NCBI GenBank assembly: GCA_002841275.1
Contig: PHET01000001.1
Coordinates: 96,464-160,463 of the forward strand
DNA from: Actinobacteria bacterium HGW-Actinobacteria-7
Lineage (GTDB): Bacteria; Actinomycetota; Coriobacteriia; Anaerosomatales; PHET01
Direction of reading: 5' to 3'
DNA length: 64,000 nt
Under the pieces are notes generated by a model. That model made no database searches, was not told where the DNA came from, and saw nothing but the letters and a program-made list of their open reading frames with translations. Position numbers and translations under genes: made by a program. Below are positions 9,062 to 16,847 of this stretch, in pieces. Numbering within the stretch: position 1 is the stretch's first letter; every line of letters begins with the position of its first letter.

Positions 9062-10315
9062 CTAGCCGAGCAGCGGCTCGAGTTTCTCACGCGTGAACGG
9101 GCCAATGACAGCCAGCACCTTCTCGCGAGTAAGTGCGTCTGCGCTGACTCGGCGAAGATCATCCATCGTCACGGCGTCAAATCGCTCCATGATCTCATCG
9201 GCCGACAGGATCTCCCCGCCCGTGACCTCATTCTTCCCAAGCCGTGTCATTCGGTTGCGTGTCGATTCCATACCCAGCACGAGATGCCCCTTGGCCGCCT
9301 GCCGTACGCGGTCGAGTTCCTCCGGAGTGACCCCGTTCTCGGCAACCTTCTCCATCTCAGTGCGAATCAGGCGGATCACCTCTTCCGCATTGTCAGGACG
9401 TGTGCCTGCGTACACGGCGAATTGGCCCGTGTCCTGGAAGAGCATCGAGAACGAATAGACCGCATATACCAGCCCGCGGCGCTCGCGAATCTCCTGGAAC
9501 AGCCGTGATGACATGCCTCCACCCAAGATACCGTCGAGCACCGACAGTGTGAACCGGTCGGGATGGTGTGCGTTGAGCGCCTCAACGCCATAGCAGATGT
9601 GCGCCTGCTCGGTCTCCTTCTCCAACACCGCGATCTGGCTCCTGCCTGCGGCCTCAGCGACCGGACGCACAGTTCGTGCCCCGACCGGCATGCCGTTCAA
9701 GAACCTCTCGGTCAGCGCAACCAGCGCGTCATGATCGACGCTACCTGCTGCCGCGACCACGCAGTTCCCGGTGAGGTAGTGCTTGCCTCGGAAGGTGATC
9801 GACTGGTTGTGGTCGAAACCGCCGACAGTCTGTCGGCTACCCAGGATAGGCAGACCGATGGGATGATCGGGCCAGAGCGCATGGCTGAATATCTCGTGGA
9901 TACGATCGTCGGGCGTGTCCTCCATCCGCGCGATCTCCTCGATGACTACCTCGCGCTCGGAAGTGCACGACTCGTCGTCAAGGTTGGCGTTGACACACAT
10001 GTCGGACAGAAGCTCGAACGCCGTGTCGAGGTGCTCGTCGACGAACCGGGCGTAGTAGCAGGTGTATTCCTTGGACGTGAACGCGTTGAGTTCAGCACCC
10101 AAGCGGTCGAACTGCTCGGAGATGTCCTTGGCACTGCGCGATGGTGTGCCCTTGAACATCATGTGCTCCATGAAGTGCGACATGCCCGCTTCCGGCGGGC
10201 TCTCATCCCGGCTGCCTACCGAGAACCAGATACCCAGAGCGACAGAACGTACCGAGTCAACCGGCTCAGACATGACGGTGATGCCGTTGTCGAGCACTGT
10301 CTTGCGATAGAACAC
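9062..10315 (-). CDS. M16 family zinc peptidase (MlpA-like)
   Basis: This 417-residue insulinase/processing-peptidase-type protease has the inverted zinc motif HFMEH at residues 47-51 of the chosen start, followed by the M16 N-terminal and inactive C-terminal halves. The open frame extends to 10636 and would overlap pnp by 158 bases. I choose the GTG at 10313-10315 (reading VFYRKTVLDNG) because an AAAGAGG ribosome site precedes it and the family pattern begins there. Bacillus mlpA (ymxG) occupies the same position after pnpA. The substrate is unknown; the enzyme is probably cytosolic since no signal peptide is seen. Confidence 0.9.
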   Translation of the reverse strand: MFYRKTVLDNGITVMSEPVDSVRSVALGIWFSVGSRDESPPEAGMSHFMEHMMFKGTPSRSAKDISEQFDRLGAELNAFTSKEYTCYYARFVDEHLDTAFELLSDMCVNANLDDESCTSEREVVIEEIARMEDTPDDRIHEIFSHALWPDHPIGLPILGSRQTVGGFDHNQSITFRGKHYLTGNCVVAAAGSVDHDALVALTERFLNGMPVGARTVRPVAEAAGRSQIAVLEKETEQAHICYGVEALNAHHPDRFTLSVLDGILGGGMSSRLFQEIRERRGLVYAVYSFSMLFQDTGQFAVYAGTRPDNAEEVIRLIRTEMEKVAENGVTPEELDRVRQAAKGHLVLGMESTRNRMTRLGKNEVTGGEILSADEIMERFDAVTMDDLRRVSADALTREKVLAVIGPFTREKLEPLLG

Positions 10316-10426
10316 GTGAGACCTCTTTCGGGTCAAGGAAGCGTCGGGTGTTGCCGCCCTAGCATATCGCAGGCTGGCGGCCGATACAGACCGAGTTCGC
10401 TGCGCAGGCTCACAACCGCTGACGCA

Positions 10427-10456
10427 GCGAGGCCCCCGGTCTCCCGAGGGCCTCGC
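10427..10456 (-). terminator. Hairpin after pnp, no U tract
   Basis: A 9-bp inverted repeat, GCGAGGCCC and GGGCCTCGC, sits 22 bases beyond the pnp stop. No T-run follows on the minus strand, so it may be an mRNA 3' stabiliser or a weak or partial terminator that lets transcription continue into the M16 gene. Confidence 0.45.
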
Positions 10457-10478
10457 GAAGCTCTGAAGTGATTGGTGC

Positions 10479-12671
10479 TTAGTGCCTGCGACGCGGGCTG
10501 CGATCACGACTACCGGAGTCGCCGCTGTCGCGACGCGGGCCACGATCGGCGCGGTCACCGCTGGGAGCCGATGATGCGGAGCCCTCGGGCGCCGGCGGCT
10601 TGTCCAGACGGTCGAGGCTGACCTTGCCGCGATCATCGATCTCGAGAATCTTGACGTGGACCTCGTCGCCGACGTTCAGTACGTCTTCGACCTTGCCCAC
10701 ACGGCCCTGGGCCACGCGGCTGATGTGCAGCAGGCCGTCCTTGCCCGGGAACAGCTCGACGAAGGCGCCGAACGCCTGGATGGCCACGACGCGACCATGG
10801 TACTCCTCGCCGATCTCCGGCTCCTTGACGATGGCCTGGATGCGGCGGACCGCTTCCTCTCCACCAAGGTCGCGCGACGCGATGAAGATCGTGCCGTCTT
10901 CCTGGATGTCAATCTGAGCGCCGGTGTCGGCCTGGATACCGCGAATGACCTTGCCGCCCGAACCGATGACGTCACGGATCTTGTCGGACGGGATCTTGAT
11001 GGTGATGATCCGCGGCGCGAACTCGCTCATCTCGGCACGTGCCTCGCCGATCTCCTCGAGCATCTTGCCGAGGATGAATGCGCGGCCTTCCTTGGCCTGC
11101 ATCAGCGCCTTGCGCAGAATGTCCACACTCAGGCCCTTGGCCTTGTTGTCCATCTGCATTGCAGTGATTCCGTTGGGCGTACCTGCGACCTTGAAGTCCA
11201 TGTCGCCCAAGAAGTCCTCAAGCCCCTGGATGTCGGTCAGGATGGCAACATCGTCGCCCTCCTTGATGAGCCCCATGGCGATACCGGAGACCGGAGCCGC
11301 GATCGGCACACCCGCGTCCATCAGCGCCAGAGTCGAGCCGCACACAGAACCCATTGACGACGACCCATTGGACTCGAGCACCTCAGAAACGATGCGGATC
11401 GTGTACGGGAACTCTTCCTCGGCCGGGATGACCGGCAGCAAGGCGCGCTCTGCAAGAGCACCATGACCGATGTCACGGCGCTTGGGTCCGCGCATGAAGC
11501 CCGTCTCACCGGTCGAGAACGGCGGGAAGTTGTAGTGATGGATGTAGCGCTTGCCCTCGGCGACATCGATCGTGTCGAGGCGCTGCCACTCGCTTAGCAT
11601 ACCCAGCGTCAGCACGGAGAGCACTTGGGTCTGGCCACGAGTGAACAGGCCTGATCCGTGGGCGCGAGGAAGGTATCCGGCGGTGTTGGAGATCTTGCGC
11701 ACCTCGTTGAGCTTGCGGCCATCGGCGCGCTCGCCCTCGGTGAGCACCATCGTACGCATGGTCTTCTTCTCGAGCTGCTTGAGGACCGCCTTGATGTCCT
11801 TGCCCTGAGCCGCGATCTCCTCGTCCGAGAAGGTCGCGAGCAGCTCGTCCTTGACCGCCTGTACCCCGTCCATGCGAGCGTGCTTGTCCGCGTTGTGCAG
11901 TGCGACCTTCATCATGTCCGCACCAGCGGAGAATATGCGGTCGGTCAACGCGGGATCGACGGACTGGAGCTTGACCTCCATGGGCTTGATGTCGACCTGG
12001 GCGAGGAACTTCTCCTGCACGTCGCAGAATGCTCCGATGGCCTCCTGCGCGAACATGAGAGCCGCGAGCATGTCCTCCTCGGTGACCTCCTGAGCGCCAG
12101 CCTCGAGCATGTAGACCGCGTCCTTCGAGCCTGCGACGACGAGGTCGAGATCTGAATCCTCGGCCTGATCGAAGCTCGGGTTCACCAAGAACTCTCCGGT
12201 CTCGACGTCACGACACACGCGAACGCCGGCAAGCGGGCCCTCGAACGGGATGCCTGCTGCGAGCAACGCCGAGGAAGCGCCCATGATCGAGATGACGTCG
12301 GGCTGATGGACCTGGTCGGCCGAGAGGACCGTGGCGATTACCTGGACCTCGTTGCGGAAACCGTCCGCGAAAGATGAGCGGATGGGCCGGTCGATCATTC
12401 GGGCGGTCAGCGTGGCCTTCTCGGAAGGACGCGACTCCCGCTTGATGAAACCACCGGGAAGCTTGCCGGCTGCGTACATGCGCTCTTCGAAGTCGACCGT
12501 CAGCGGGAAGAAGTCCAGGTCCTTCGGAAACTTCGACGCGGTGGCGGTGACAAGAACCATGGTATCGCCCTGGCGAACGGTGACGGCGCCACCTGCCTGC
12601 TTGGCGAGCTCTCCGATCTCGAGCACGTACTCCTTACCGTACAGTTCGAACTTCTCTACGATCTTGGTCAT
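10479..12671 (-). CDS. pnp: Polyribonucleotide nucleotidyltransferase (PNPase)
   Basis: This 730-residue 3'-to-5' phosphorolytic exoribonuclease acts in mRNA turnover and 3'-end processing. Domains in order are RNase PH 1, an alpha-helical linker, RNase PH 2, a KH domain with GSGGKVIRG, an S1 domain (about 620-690), and a 40-residue Arg/Asp/Ser-rich basic tail. The tail is absent from the shorter enzymes and resembles disordered RNA-binding extensions common in actinobacterial PNPases. The ATG start is preceded by GGGAAGAAGAGAG. It follows rpsO, an arrangement conserved in very many bacteria. Confidence 0.97.
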   Translation of the reverse strand: MTKIVEKFELYGKEYVLEIGELAKQAGGAVTVRQGDTMVLVTATASKFPKDLDFFPLTVDFEERMYAAGKLPGGFIKRESRPSEKATLTARMIDRPIRSSFADGFRNEVQVIATVLSADQVHQPDVISIMGASSALLAAGIPFEGPLAGVRVCRDVETGEFLVNPSFDQAEDSDLDLVVAGSKDAVYMLEAGAQEVTEEDMLAALMFAQEAIGAFCDVQEKFLAQVDIKPMEVKLQSVDPALTDRIFSAGADMMKVALHNADKHARMDGVQAVKDELLATFSDEEIAAQGKDIKAVLKQLEKKTMRTMVLTEGERADGRKLNEVRKISNTAGYLPRAHGSGLFTRGQTQVLSVLTLGMLSEWQRLDTIDVAEGKRYIHHYNFPPFSTGETGFMRGPKRRDIGHGALAERALLPVIPAEEEFPYTIRIVSEVLESNGSSSMGSVCGSTLALMDAGVPIAAPVSGIAMGLIKEGDDVAILTDIQGLEDFLGDMDFKVAGTPNGITAMQMDNKAKGLSVDILRKALMQAKEGRAFILGKMLEEIGEARAEMSEFAPRIITIKIPSDKIRDVIGSGGKVIRGIQADTGAQIDIQEDGTIFIASRDLGGEEAVRRIQAIVKEPEIGEEYHGRVVAIQAFGAFVELFPGKDGLLHISRVAQGRVGKVEDVLNVGDEVHVKILEIDDRGKVSLDRLDKPPAPEGSASSAPSGDRADRGPRRDSGDSGSRDRSPRRRH

Positions 12672-12735
12672 GGATTCTCTCTTCTTCCCTCATCTTCGGA
12701 CCCGAACGCCCCATGCGCGCGAGCCAGTGAAACGA

Positions 12736-12764
12736 GAGGGCGGGAGGCTCGACCCCCCGCCCTC
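12736..12764 (-). terminator. Intrinsic terminator candidate after rpsO
   Basis: The inverted repeat GAGGGCGGG and CCCGCCCTC (9 bp, loop of 11) lies just beyond the rpsO stop and before pnp. The minus-strand continuation is TCGTTTC, a weak U tract. It could terminate part of the rpsO transcripts or serve as a processing site between rpsO and pnp. Confidence 0.55.
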
Positions 12765-12782
12765 GAGTACCTGTGTTGGTAC

Positions 12783-13052
12783 TTACCCGCGAATACCAAG
12801 CTTCGCGATGAGCGCACGATAGCGCTCGATGTCTACCTTCTTCAGGTAGTTGGTGAGGCGACGGCGCTGACCGACGAGCTTCAGCAGTCCGCGGCGGGTG
12901 TGATGATCCTTCTTGTGGATCTTCAGGTGCTCGGTGAGATCGCGGATGCGCTGCGTGAGCAGTGCTACCTGAACCTCGGTCGAGCCCGTATCGCTCTCGC
13001 CACGACCGTGATCGGCGATGATCTCGGCCTTCACATTCTTCTCAAGCGGCAT
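12783..13052 (-). CDS. rpsO: Small ribosomal subunit protein S15
   Basis: This 89-residue S15 has exactly the usual family length. It binds the 16S rRNA three-way junction and helps form the central domain and bridge B4. The conserved segment from [10 protein letters not shown] through [20 protein letters not shown] and the Tyr-Leu-Lys-Lys end are present. The frame opens 12 bases earlier with a GTG, but the ATG at 13050-13052 is preferred because AAAGGTGG lies 8 bases upstream and the family starts there. A promoter candidate and a folded leader lie upstream. Confidence 0.97.
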   Translation of the reverse strand: MPLEKNVKAEIIADHGRGESDTGSTEVQVALLTQRIRDLTEHLKIHKKDHHTRRGLLKLVGQRRRLTNYLKKVDIERYRALIAKLGIRG

Positions 13053-13080
13053 ATCAGTTTCCACCTTTCATGTGGATTCG

Positions 13081-13127
13081 CCCCGGTCCGGGATGGGCGC
13101 AGGTGGCGCGCACCTCTCAGGCCGGGG
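13081..13127 (-). promoter_or_regulatory. Structured rpsO leader (possible S15 autoregulatory RNA)
   Basis: Between the putative promoter and the rpsO start, CCCCGG (13081-13086) pairs with CCGGGG (13122-13127), and an inner AGGTG/CACCT hairpin (13101-13105 with 13111-13115) is nested inside. S15 is known to repress its own mRNA through leader folds that mimic its rRNA site, and these folds differ between phyla. The assignment here is inference from position and pairing only. Confidence 0.5.
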
Positions 13128-13146
13128 TAAGACACAGAACCGAAGA

Positions 13147-13155
13147 AGTATATCA
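13147..13155 (-). promoter_or_regulatory. Extended -10 promoter candidate for rpsO
   Basis: On the minus strand the sequence reads TGA-TATACT, an extended -10 with a near-consensus hexamer. No good -35 is seen at 16-18 bases upstream. It lies between the end of the small unknown gene (stop at 13185) and the rpsO leader, the expected place for a ribosomal protein promoter. Confidence 0.5.
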
Positions 13156-13184
13156 CACACGGTGCCGGGCGGCGCCCACGAGCC

Positions 13185-13580
13185 TCACTCGGAAGAACCC
13201 GACCAACGCTCATCCAAGCACTCGCGAGCGAGTGCCGCGAACTCAGGCGGAACGAACAACCGGAACCGCTGTGCGTTCATGAGTTCCGGGCGGACACCTG
13301 TCAACGCCTCCGGCGGGAAGGGTGACCAGACATACGGGATTGCGGCTGCCTGAAGCGGTGCCGTGATACCGAACGCCGTCAACGGACCGGTGACATTCAC
13401 CAGGCTGATCGGTCCGAGGACCTCAACCCAGCTCGCGTCGAACTGGCCGTAGGGTTCGCTCGCGTCAACGTTGGCGACCGCTCGCTCCGCAGCCTCAAGC
13501 GCTTCGGGGTCATCGACGATCGGATCATCGGCCCAACCGAGTTCCTCTTCACCCGCGCCTGGCGTGGAGTCACGCTCCAC
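13185..13580 (-). CDS. Small protein of unknown function (possibly DUF2007-like)
   Basis: This is a 131-residue protein with a very acidic N-terminal 40 residues rich in Glu, Asp and Ala, then a compact hydrophobic domain (about 48-125). The pattern is a beta-strand (VNVTGPLTAF), a helix, a Pro-rich loop, and a final RLFVPPEFAALARECL segment. The last part resembles DUF2007 putative signal-transducing proteins, which end in a similar strand-helix VPxxxAxxAxxxL pattern, but I cannot confirm this. The GTG start has AAGGAG seven bases upstream. It is inserted between ribF and rpsO, which are direct neighbours in Bacillus. No signal peptide or membrane segment is seen. Confidence 0.75.
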   Translation of the reverse strand: MERDSTPGAGEEELGWADDPIVDDPEALEAAERAVANVDASEPYGQFDASWVEVLGPISLVNVTGPLTAFGITAPLQAAAIPYVWSPFPPEALTGVRPELMNAQRFRLFVPPEFAALARECLDERWSGSSE

Positions 13581-13592
13581 CGAGTCGCTCCT

Positions 13593-14543
13593 TCAACACT
13601 CGAGATTGCGGTTCTCACACACCAGATCGATTGTTGCGGAGATATCTCGGCCGATCTGGGCCTTGAGCGCCTCAAAGGAGTCGAAGTGCTCCTGGTCGCG
13701 CAAACGTCTGTAGAAGTCCAGCGTGACCCGCTGCCCGTACAGATCTCCGGCGTAATCGATGATATGTGCCTCAAGGTAGTCGCTCGCCTGAGGAAACGTG
13801 GGCGGCACACCGACCGAGATCGCAGCAGCCCACCGAGTACCGTCCTGCAGCTGTGCGATTCCGGCGTAGACTCCGCTGGCCGGCAACGCGGAGAACTCGT
13901 CAGGTTCCACGTTGGCCGTTGCGAACCCCAAGGCGGTGCCTTCACCCCGGCCGTGCACCACGACTCCGGTCAACCGAGGTGCGTAACCCAGAAGATCCAT
14001 CGCAGATGCGATATCTCCGACAGCGATCAGCCCCCGTATGCGAGTGGAGCTCACCGGGTGCCCTTGCACCTCGAGAAGCGAGTGACCGACGACATCGATG
14101 TTGTGCTCGATACCCCATACATACAGCGTGTCGAGGTCACCGGACGCACCGCGCCCGAATCGGAAGTCCTTTCCCACATGGACTGAGACGACCTCGCAGC
14201 ACTGTCCGAGAACCTCATCGAGGAACTCCTCTGCTCCGGTGGCCGCCATCTGGGCAGTGAAAGGCACAACGAGCACGACCGACATCCCGTGCGCGAGAAT
14301 CGCGTCGATCTTGTCTTCGAGTCTCAGCAGCTGAGGCGCGGCCGTTTCTGGCGTGACCACCTGATCCGGATCGCGGTCGAAGGTGACAGCGATTGCACGC
14401 GCACCGTGGTTGCGCGCATCTTGAAGGGTTTGGTCCAGAAGCTCTTGGTGGCCGCGGTGAACACCGTCGAACACGCCAATCGCCACACACGCGCGCCCGA
14501 GTGGCCGCATGCCAGGTTCCCATGTTACAACCGTGCGATTCAC
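13593..14543 (-). CDS. ribF: Bifunctional riboflavin kinase / FAD synthetase
   Basis: This 316-residue cytosolic enzyme makes FMN from riboflavin and then FAD. The N-terminal nucleotidyltransferase domain carries GVFDGVHRGH (23-32), and the C-terminal flavokinase domain has the GRGEGTALGFATANV motif, slightly expanded against the usual GRGxxLGFPTAN. The GTG start overlaps the truB stop by 4 bases, so the two are coupled. The product would supply FAD/FMN to TrmFO, FabK and the NMO-like protein encoded elsewhere in this window. The position after truB is conserved with Bacillus ribC. Confidence 0.96.
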   Translation of the reverse strand: MNRTVVTWEPGMRPLGRACVAIGVFDGVHRGHQELLDQTLQDARNHGARAIAVTFDRDPDQVVTPETAAPQLLRLEDKIDAILAHGMSVVLVVPFTAQMAATGAEEFLDEVLGQCCEVVSVHVGKDFRFGRGASGDLDTLYVWGIEHNIDVVGHSLLEVQGHPVSSTRIRGLIAVGDIASAMDLLGYAPRLTGVVVHGRGEGTALGFATANVEPDEFSALPASGVYAGIAQLQDGTRWAAAISVGVPPTFPQASDYLEAHIIDYAGDLYGQRVTLDFYRRLRDQEHFDSFEALKAQIGRDISATIDLVCENRNLEC

Positions 14544-15469
14544 AGCGCCCTCGCAACGGGCGTGGCGAAAACGACCTCAGGTACCAACCGCTGCCCACGT
14601 GAGCGATACAACGCATCGAGGCGGCCGACACTGCTGATTGCTACAAGCTCATCTGCCGAGCTGGTCTCGGCCGTGGCCAGGTTCAGCGGACGTCCGTCCG
14701 ACACCGCATCGCTGGCGACCTCGATGACGCGCACATCGAGCGCGGCCACGGGATCGATGAACAGCGATCCGATGGATCCCTGCGCACCCGCCTGCTCGAT
14801 TCGCTCAAGTGAGTGGGACTGCGTCACCGACAGAGCGCCGCTCGAAACACGCCGCAACGCCGACAGGTGCGCGAGGGAGCCAACAGCAAGTCCGATATCA
14901 CGGGCCAATGCACGGACGTAGGTTCCTTTGCTCACGATGAACCTGACTCGCCAGGTCTGATCGGCCACGTCCACGCCGAGTAACTCAGCGCTCATGACAT
15001 CGATTGCCCGCGGTGCGAGTTCCGTGACTCCGCCACTGCGCGCCACACGGTGAGCGATCTTGCCGCCCACCTTGATCGCCGAGTACTGCGGGGGCATCTG
15101 CATGGACTTACCGAGAAGTCCCTCCAGGACATCGTGTGCACGAGTCGTCGAGAGCACGTCGGTCGGGACGGGCGCCTGTGCGAGCACGGCACCCTCAGAA
15201 TCGTCGGTGTCGGTCTGAGAACCAAAACGAATCGAGGCTTCATAGCCCTTGGATTTCGAAGAGAGGTACGGCTCCAGACGCGTGGCAGGACCCACCAGCA
15301 CAACGAGAAGCCCTGACGCCAACGGATCCAGTGTACCCGCGTGGCCCACGCGCTTCTCACCGGTTGCCCTGCGAACGATGTTGACCACGTCGTGGCTGGT
15401 CATGCCGGTGGGCTTGTCTACCAGCAGCACACCCGAAAGCCCAGACTGTCCGCGCTTGAGGCTGCTCAC
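14540..15469 (-). CDS. truB: tRNA pseudouridine(55) synthase
   Basis: This 309-residue enzyme converts U55 of the tRNA T-loop to pseudouridine. The catalytic Asp48 is in HAGTLDPLASG, and the KP-T-SH motif is at residues 19-26. A PUA-like C-terminal portion completes the usual length. The GTG start overlaps the nrnA stop by 4 bases and the stop overlaps ribF by 4 bases, so nrnA-truB-ribF form a tightly coupled run. Confidence 0.96.
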   Translation of the reverse strand: MSSLKRGQSGLSGVLLVDKPTGMTSHDVVNIVRRATGEKRVGHAGTLDPLASGLLVVLVGPATRLEPYLSSKSKGYEASIRFGSQTDTDDSEGAVLAQAPVPTDVLSTTRAHDVLEGLLGKSMQMPPQYSAIKVGGKIAHRVARSGGVTELAPRAIDVMSAELLGVDVADQTWRVRFIVSKGTYVRALARDIGLAVGSLAHLSALRRVSSGALSVTQSHSLERIEQAGAQGSIGSLFIDPVAALDVRVIEVASDAVSDGRPLNLATAETSSADELVAISSVGRLDALYRSRGQRLVPEVVFATPVARAL

Positions 15470-16440
15470 GAACTCAGATCGCCACCTGGCAGAAGCGGTA
15501 GAAGCTCGTGCAGCGCGGAGTCGATACCCGACTCGAACCTGGTCAATCCGGCTGCAGCGTGGTGACCACCCCCGTCGAACCGGCGGGCAACAGCACCAAC
15601 ATCGAATCCGGTCTTCGCGCGCAGATTCACGCGCACTTCATCGCCCCGAGCTCGCAACACCATTGCGACATCGATGTCGTCAAGAACGCGCACCGCGTCA
15701 GGAAGGAACTCCGCCTCTTCCGGTAGCGCACCCGTGGACACGAAATCGTCGTCAGCCAGCCACGTGTAGGCGACATGACCACCGTTGACCACTGACAGCC
15801 GAGACATCGCGAGCGCTTCAAGGGCCAAGGAACCGGCGGAGCGGCTCTGGTAGACGAGCCGGGCCACCTCCGAGGGGTCGGCTCCGGCATCTATCATCGC
15901 GGCGGCGTCCCGCAGCGCTGCGGATGTGGTGTTCTGATACTGGAAACGGCCGGTATCAGTGAGAAGCGCTGTATAGCAGCACAGAGCGATTTCGGCCGTC
16001 GGCTGGATATCAAGCACCTCGAGCAGCTGCCAGACAAGTTGCCCGGTCGCGGCCGCAGAAGTATCAAGCACACCAATGTTGGCGTAGCCGACACCGTCGG
16101 GATGGTGATCGATGACTATCAGCGTCTCGGCACGCTCGGCGAGGTCCCGTGCGATCCCCAGCCGCTCAGGCACAGGTGTGTCCAACGCGACGAAGACTGC
16201 AGGTGGCTCCAGGTCGGCCGCCGGGGTGTACAGCCCGAATCCCGGCAGCCATTCATAGGTCTTTGACGGCTCGCGATCGTCAGCGAGAGTGGGAATCGCT
16301 GCAATGCCCAAAGACCGCAACGCAAGCGTCAGTCCGAGGACCGACCCGACTGCATCTCCATCCGGGCGGACGTGAGCGCAGATTACCACCGACGAGGCAC
16401 GTCGCAAGGCCACAGCGGCGTGGTGGAGAGCAGCCTTCAA
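15466..16440 (-). CDS. nrnA: DHH/DHHA1 phosphoesterase (NrnA-type oligoribonuclease / pAp phosphatase)
   Basis: This 324-residue protein has DHH motif I (HVRPDGDAVGS, from residue 23), the DHH motif proper in VIDHHPDG, and a C-terminal DHHA1 domain ending in FDGGGHHAAAG. Family members degrade nano-RNAs or dephosphorylate 3'-phosphoadenosine 5'-phosphate; some actinobacterial ones hydrolyse cyclic dinucleotides, so the exact substrate is uncertain. The start is TTG (16438-16440) with AGAGGT nine bases upstream. The place between rbfA and truB is common in bacteria and ties it to RNA metabolism. Confidence 0.9.
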   Translation of the reverse strand: MKAALHHAAVALRRASSVVICAHVRPDGDAVGSVLGLTLALRSLGIAAIPTLADDREPSKTYEWLPGFGLYTPAADLEPPAVFVALDTPVPERLGIARDLAERAETLIVIDHHPDGVGYANIGVLDTSAAATGQLVWQLLEVLDIQPTAEIALCCYTALLTDTGRFQYQNTTSAALRDAAAMIDAGADPSEVARLVYQSRSAGSLALEALAMSRLSVVNGGHVAYTWLADDDFVSTGALPEEAEFLPDAVRVLDDIDVAMVLRARGDEVRVNLRAKTGFDVGAVARRFDGGGHHAAAGLTRFESGIDSALHELLPLLPGGDLSS

Positions 16441-16445
16441 CAGCG

Positions 16446-16838
16446 CTATACCTCTTCATCCTCGTCGACACTGGGCTGCGCGCCCTCGCCATCGACAAGG
16501 GTCGGTGGAATGTGCGTGAGTGCCTCTGCCATCTTAGCGCCTGCATCAACACTCTCGTCGATGAAGAACCGGAGCTCGGGTGTGACTCTCCACCCGACAC
16601 TCCTGCCCAACATCGACCGAACACGTCCACGCGCGGACTCGAGTCCGGCCAGAACTTCCTCATAACGCTCGGGGCTCGCGCTCACATACACGCTGGCCAC
16701 GCTGCGATCCGGGCTTACCTTCGCACCGGTGACCGTGACCAGCATCAAACGCGGGTCCGAGACCTCGACCGCCAGTATTTCAGCAACTGCCTCGCGCACC
16801 TTCTCGTCCATGCGCCGGCCAAATGATTCGCGACTCAC
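16446..16838 (-). CDS. rbfA: Ribosome-binding factor A
   Basis: This 130-residue KH-like-fold protein binds the 30S subunit and helps mature the 5' end of 16S rRNA. The pattern includes an N-terminal RMDEKVREAVAEIL segment, the VSPDRSVASVYVS core and ELRFFIDESVDAG near the end. A short acidic tail closes the protein. It begins 9 bases after infB in the canonical nusA-infB-rbfA-truB order. Confidence 0.95.
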   Translation of the reverse strand: MSRESFGRRMDEKVREAVAEILAVEVSDPRLMLVTVTGAKVSPDRSVASVYVSASPERYEEVLAGLESARGRVRSMLGRSVGWRVTPELRFFIDESVDAGAKMAEALTHIPPTLVDGEGAQPSVDEDEEV

Positions 16839-16847
16839 AACTGCCTC

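Noticed and set aside
10316-10636. N-terminal extension of the M16 peptidase over the pnp 3' end
   Set aside because: Arg/Ala-rich out-of-frame reading of the pnp tail; a proper ribosome site and the family N-terminus begin at 10315.
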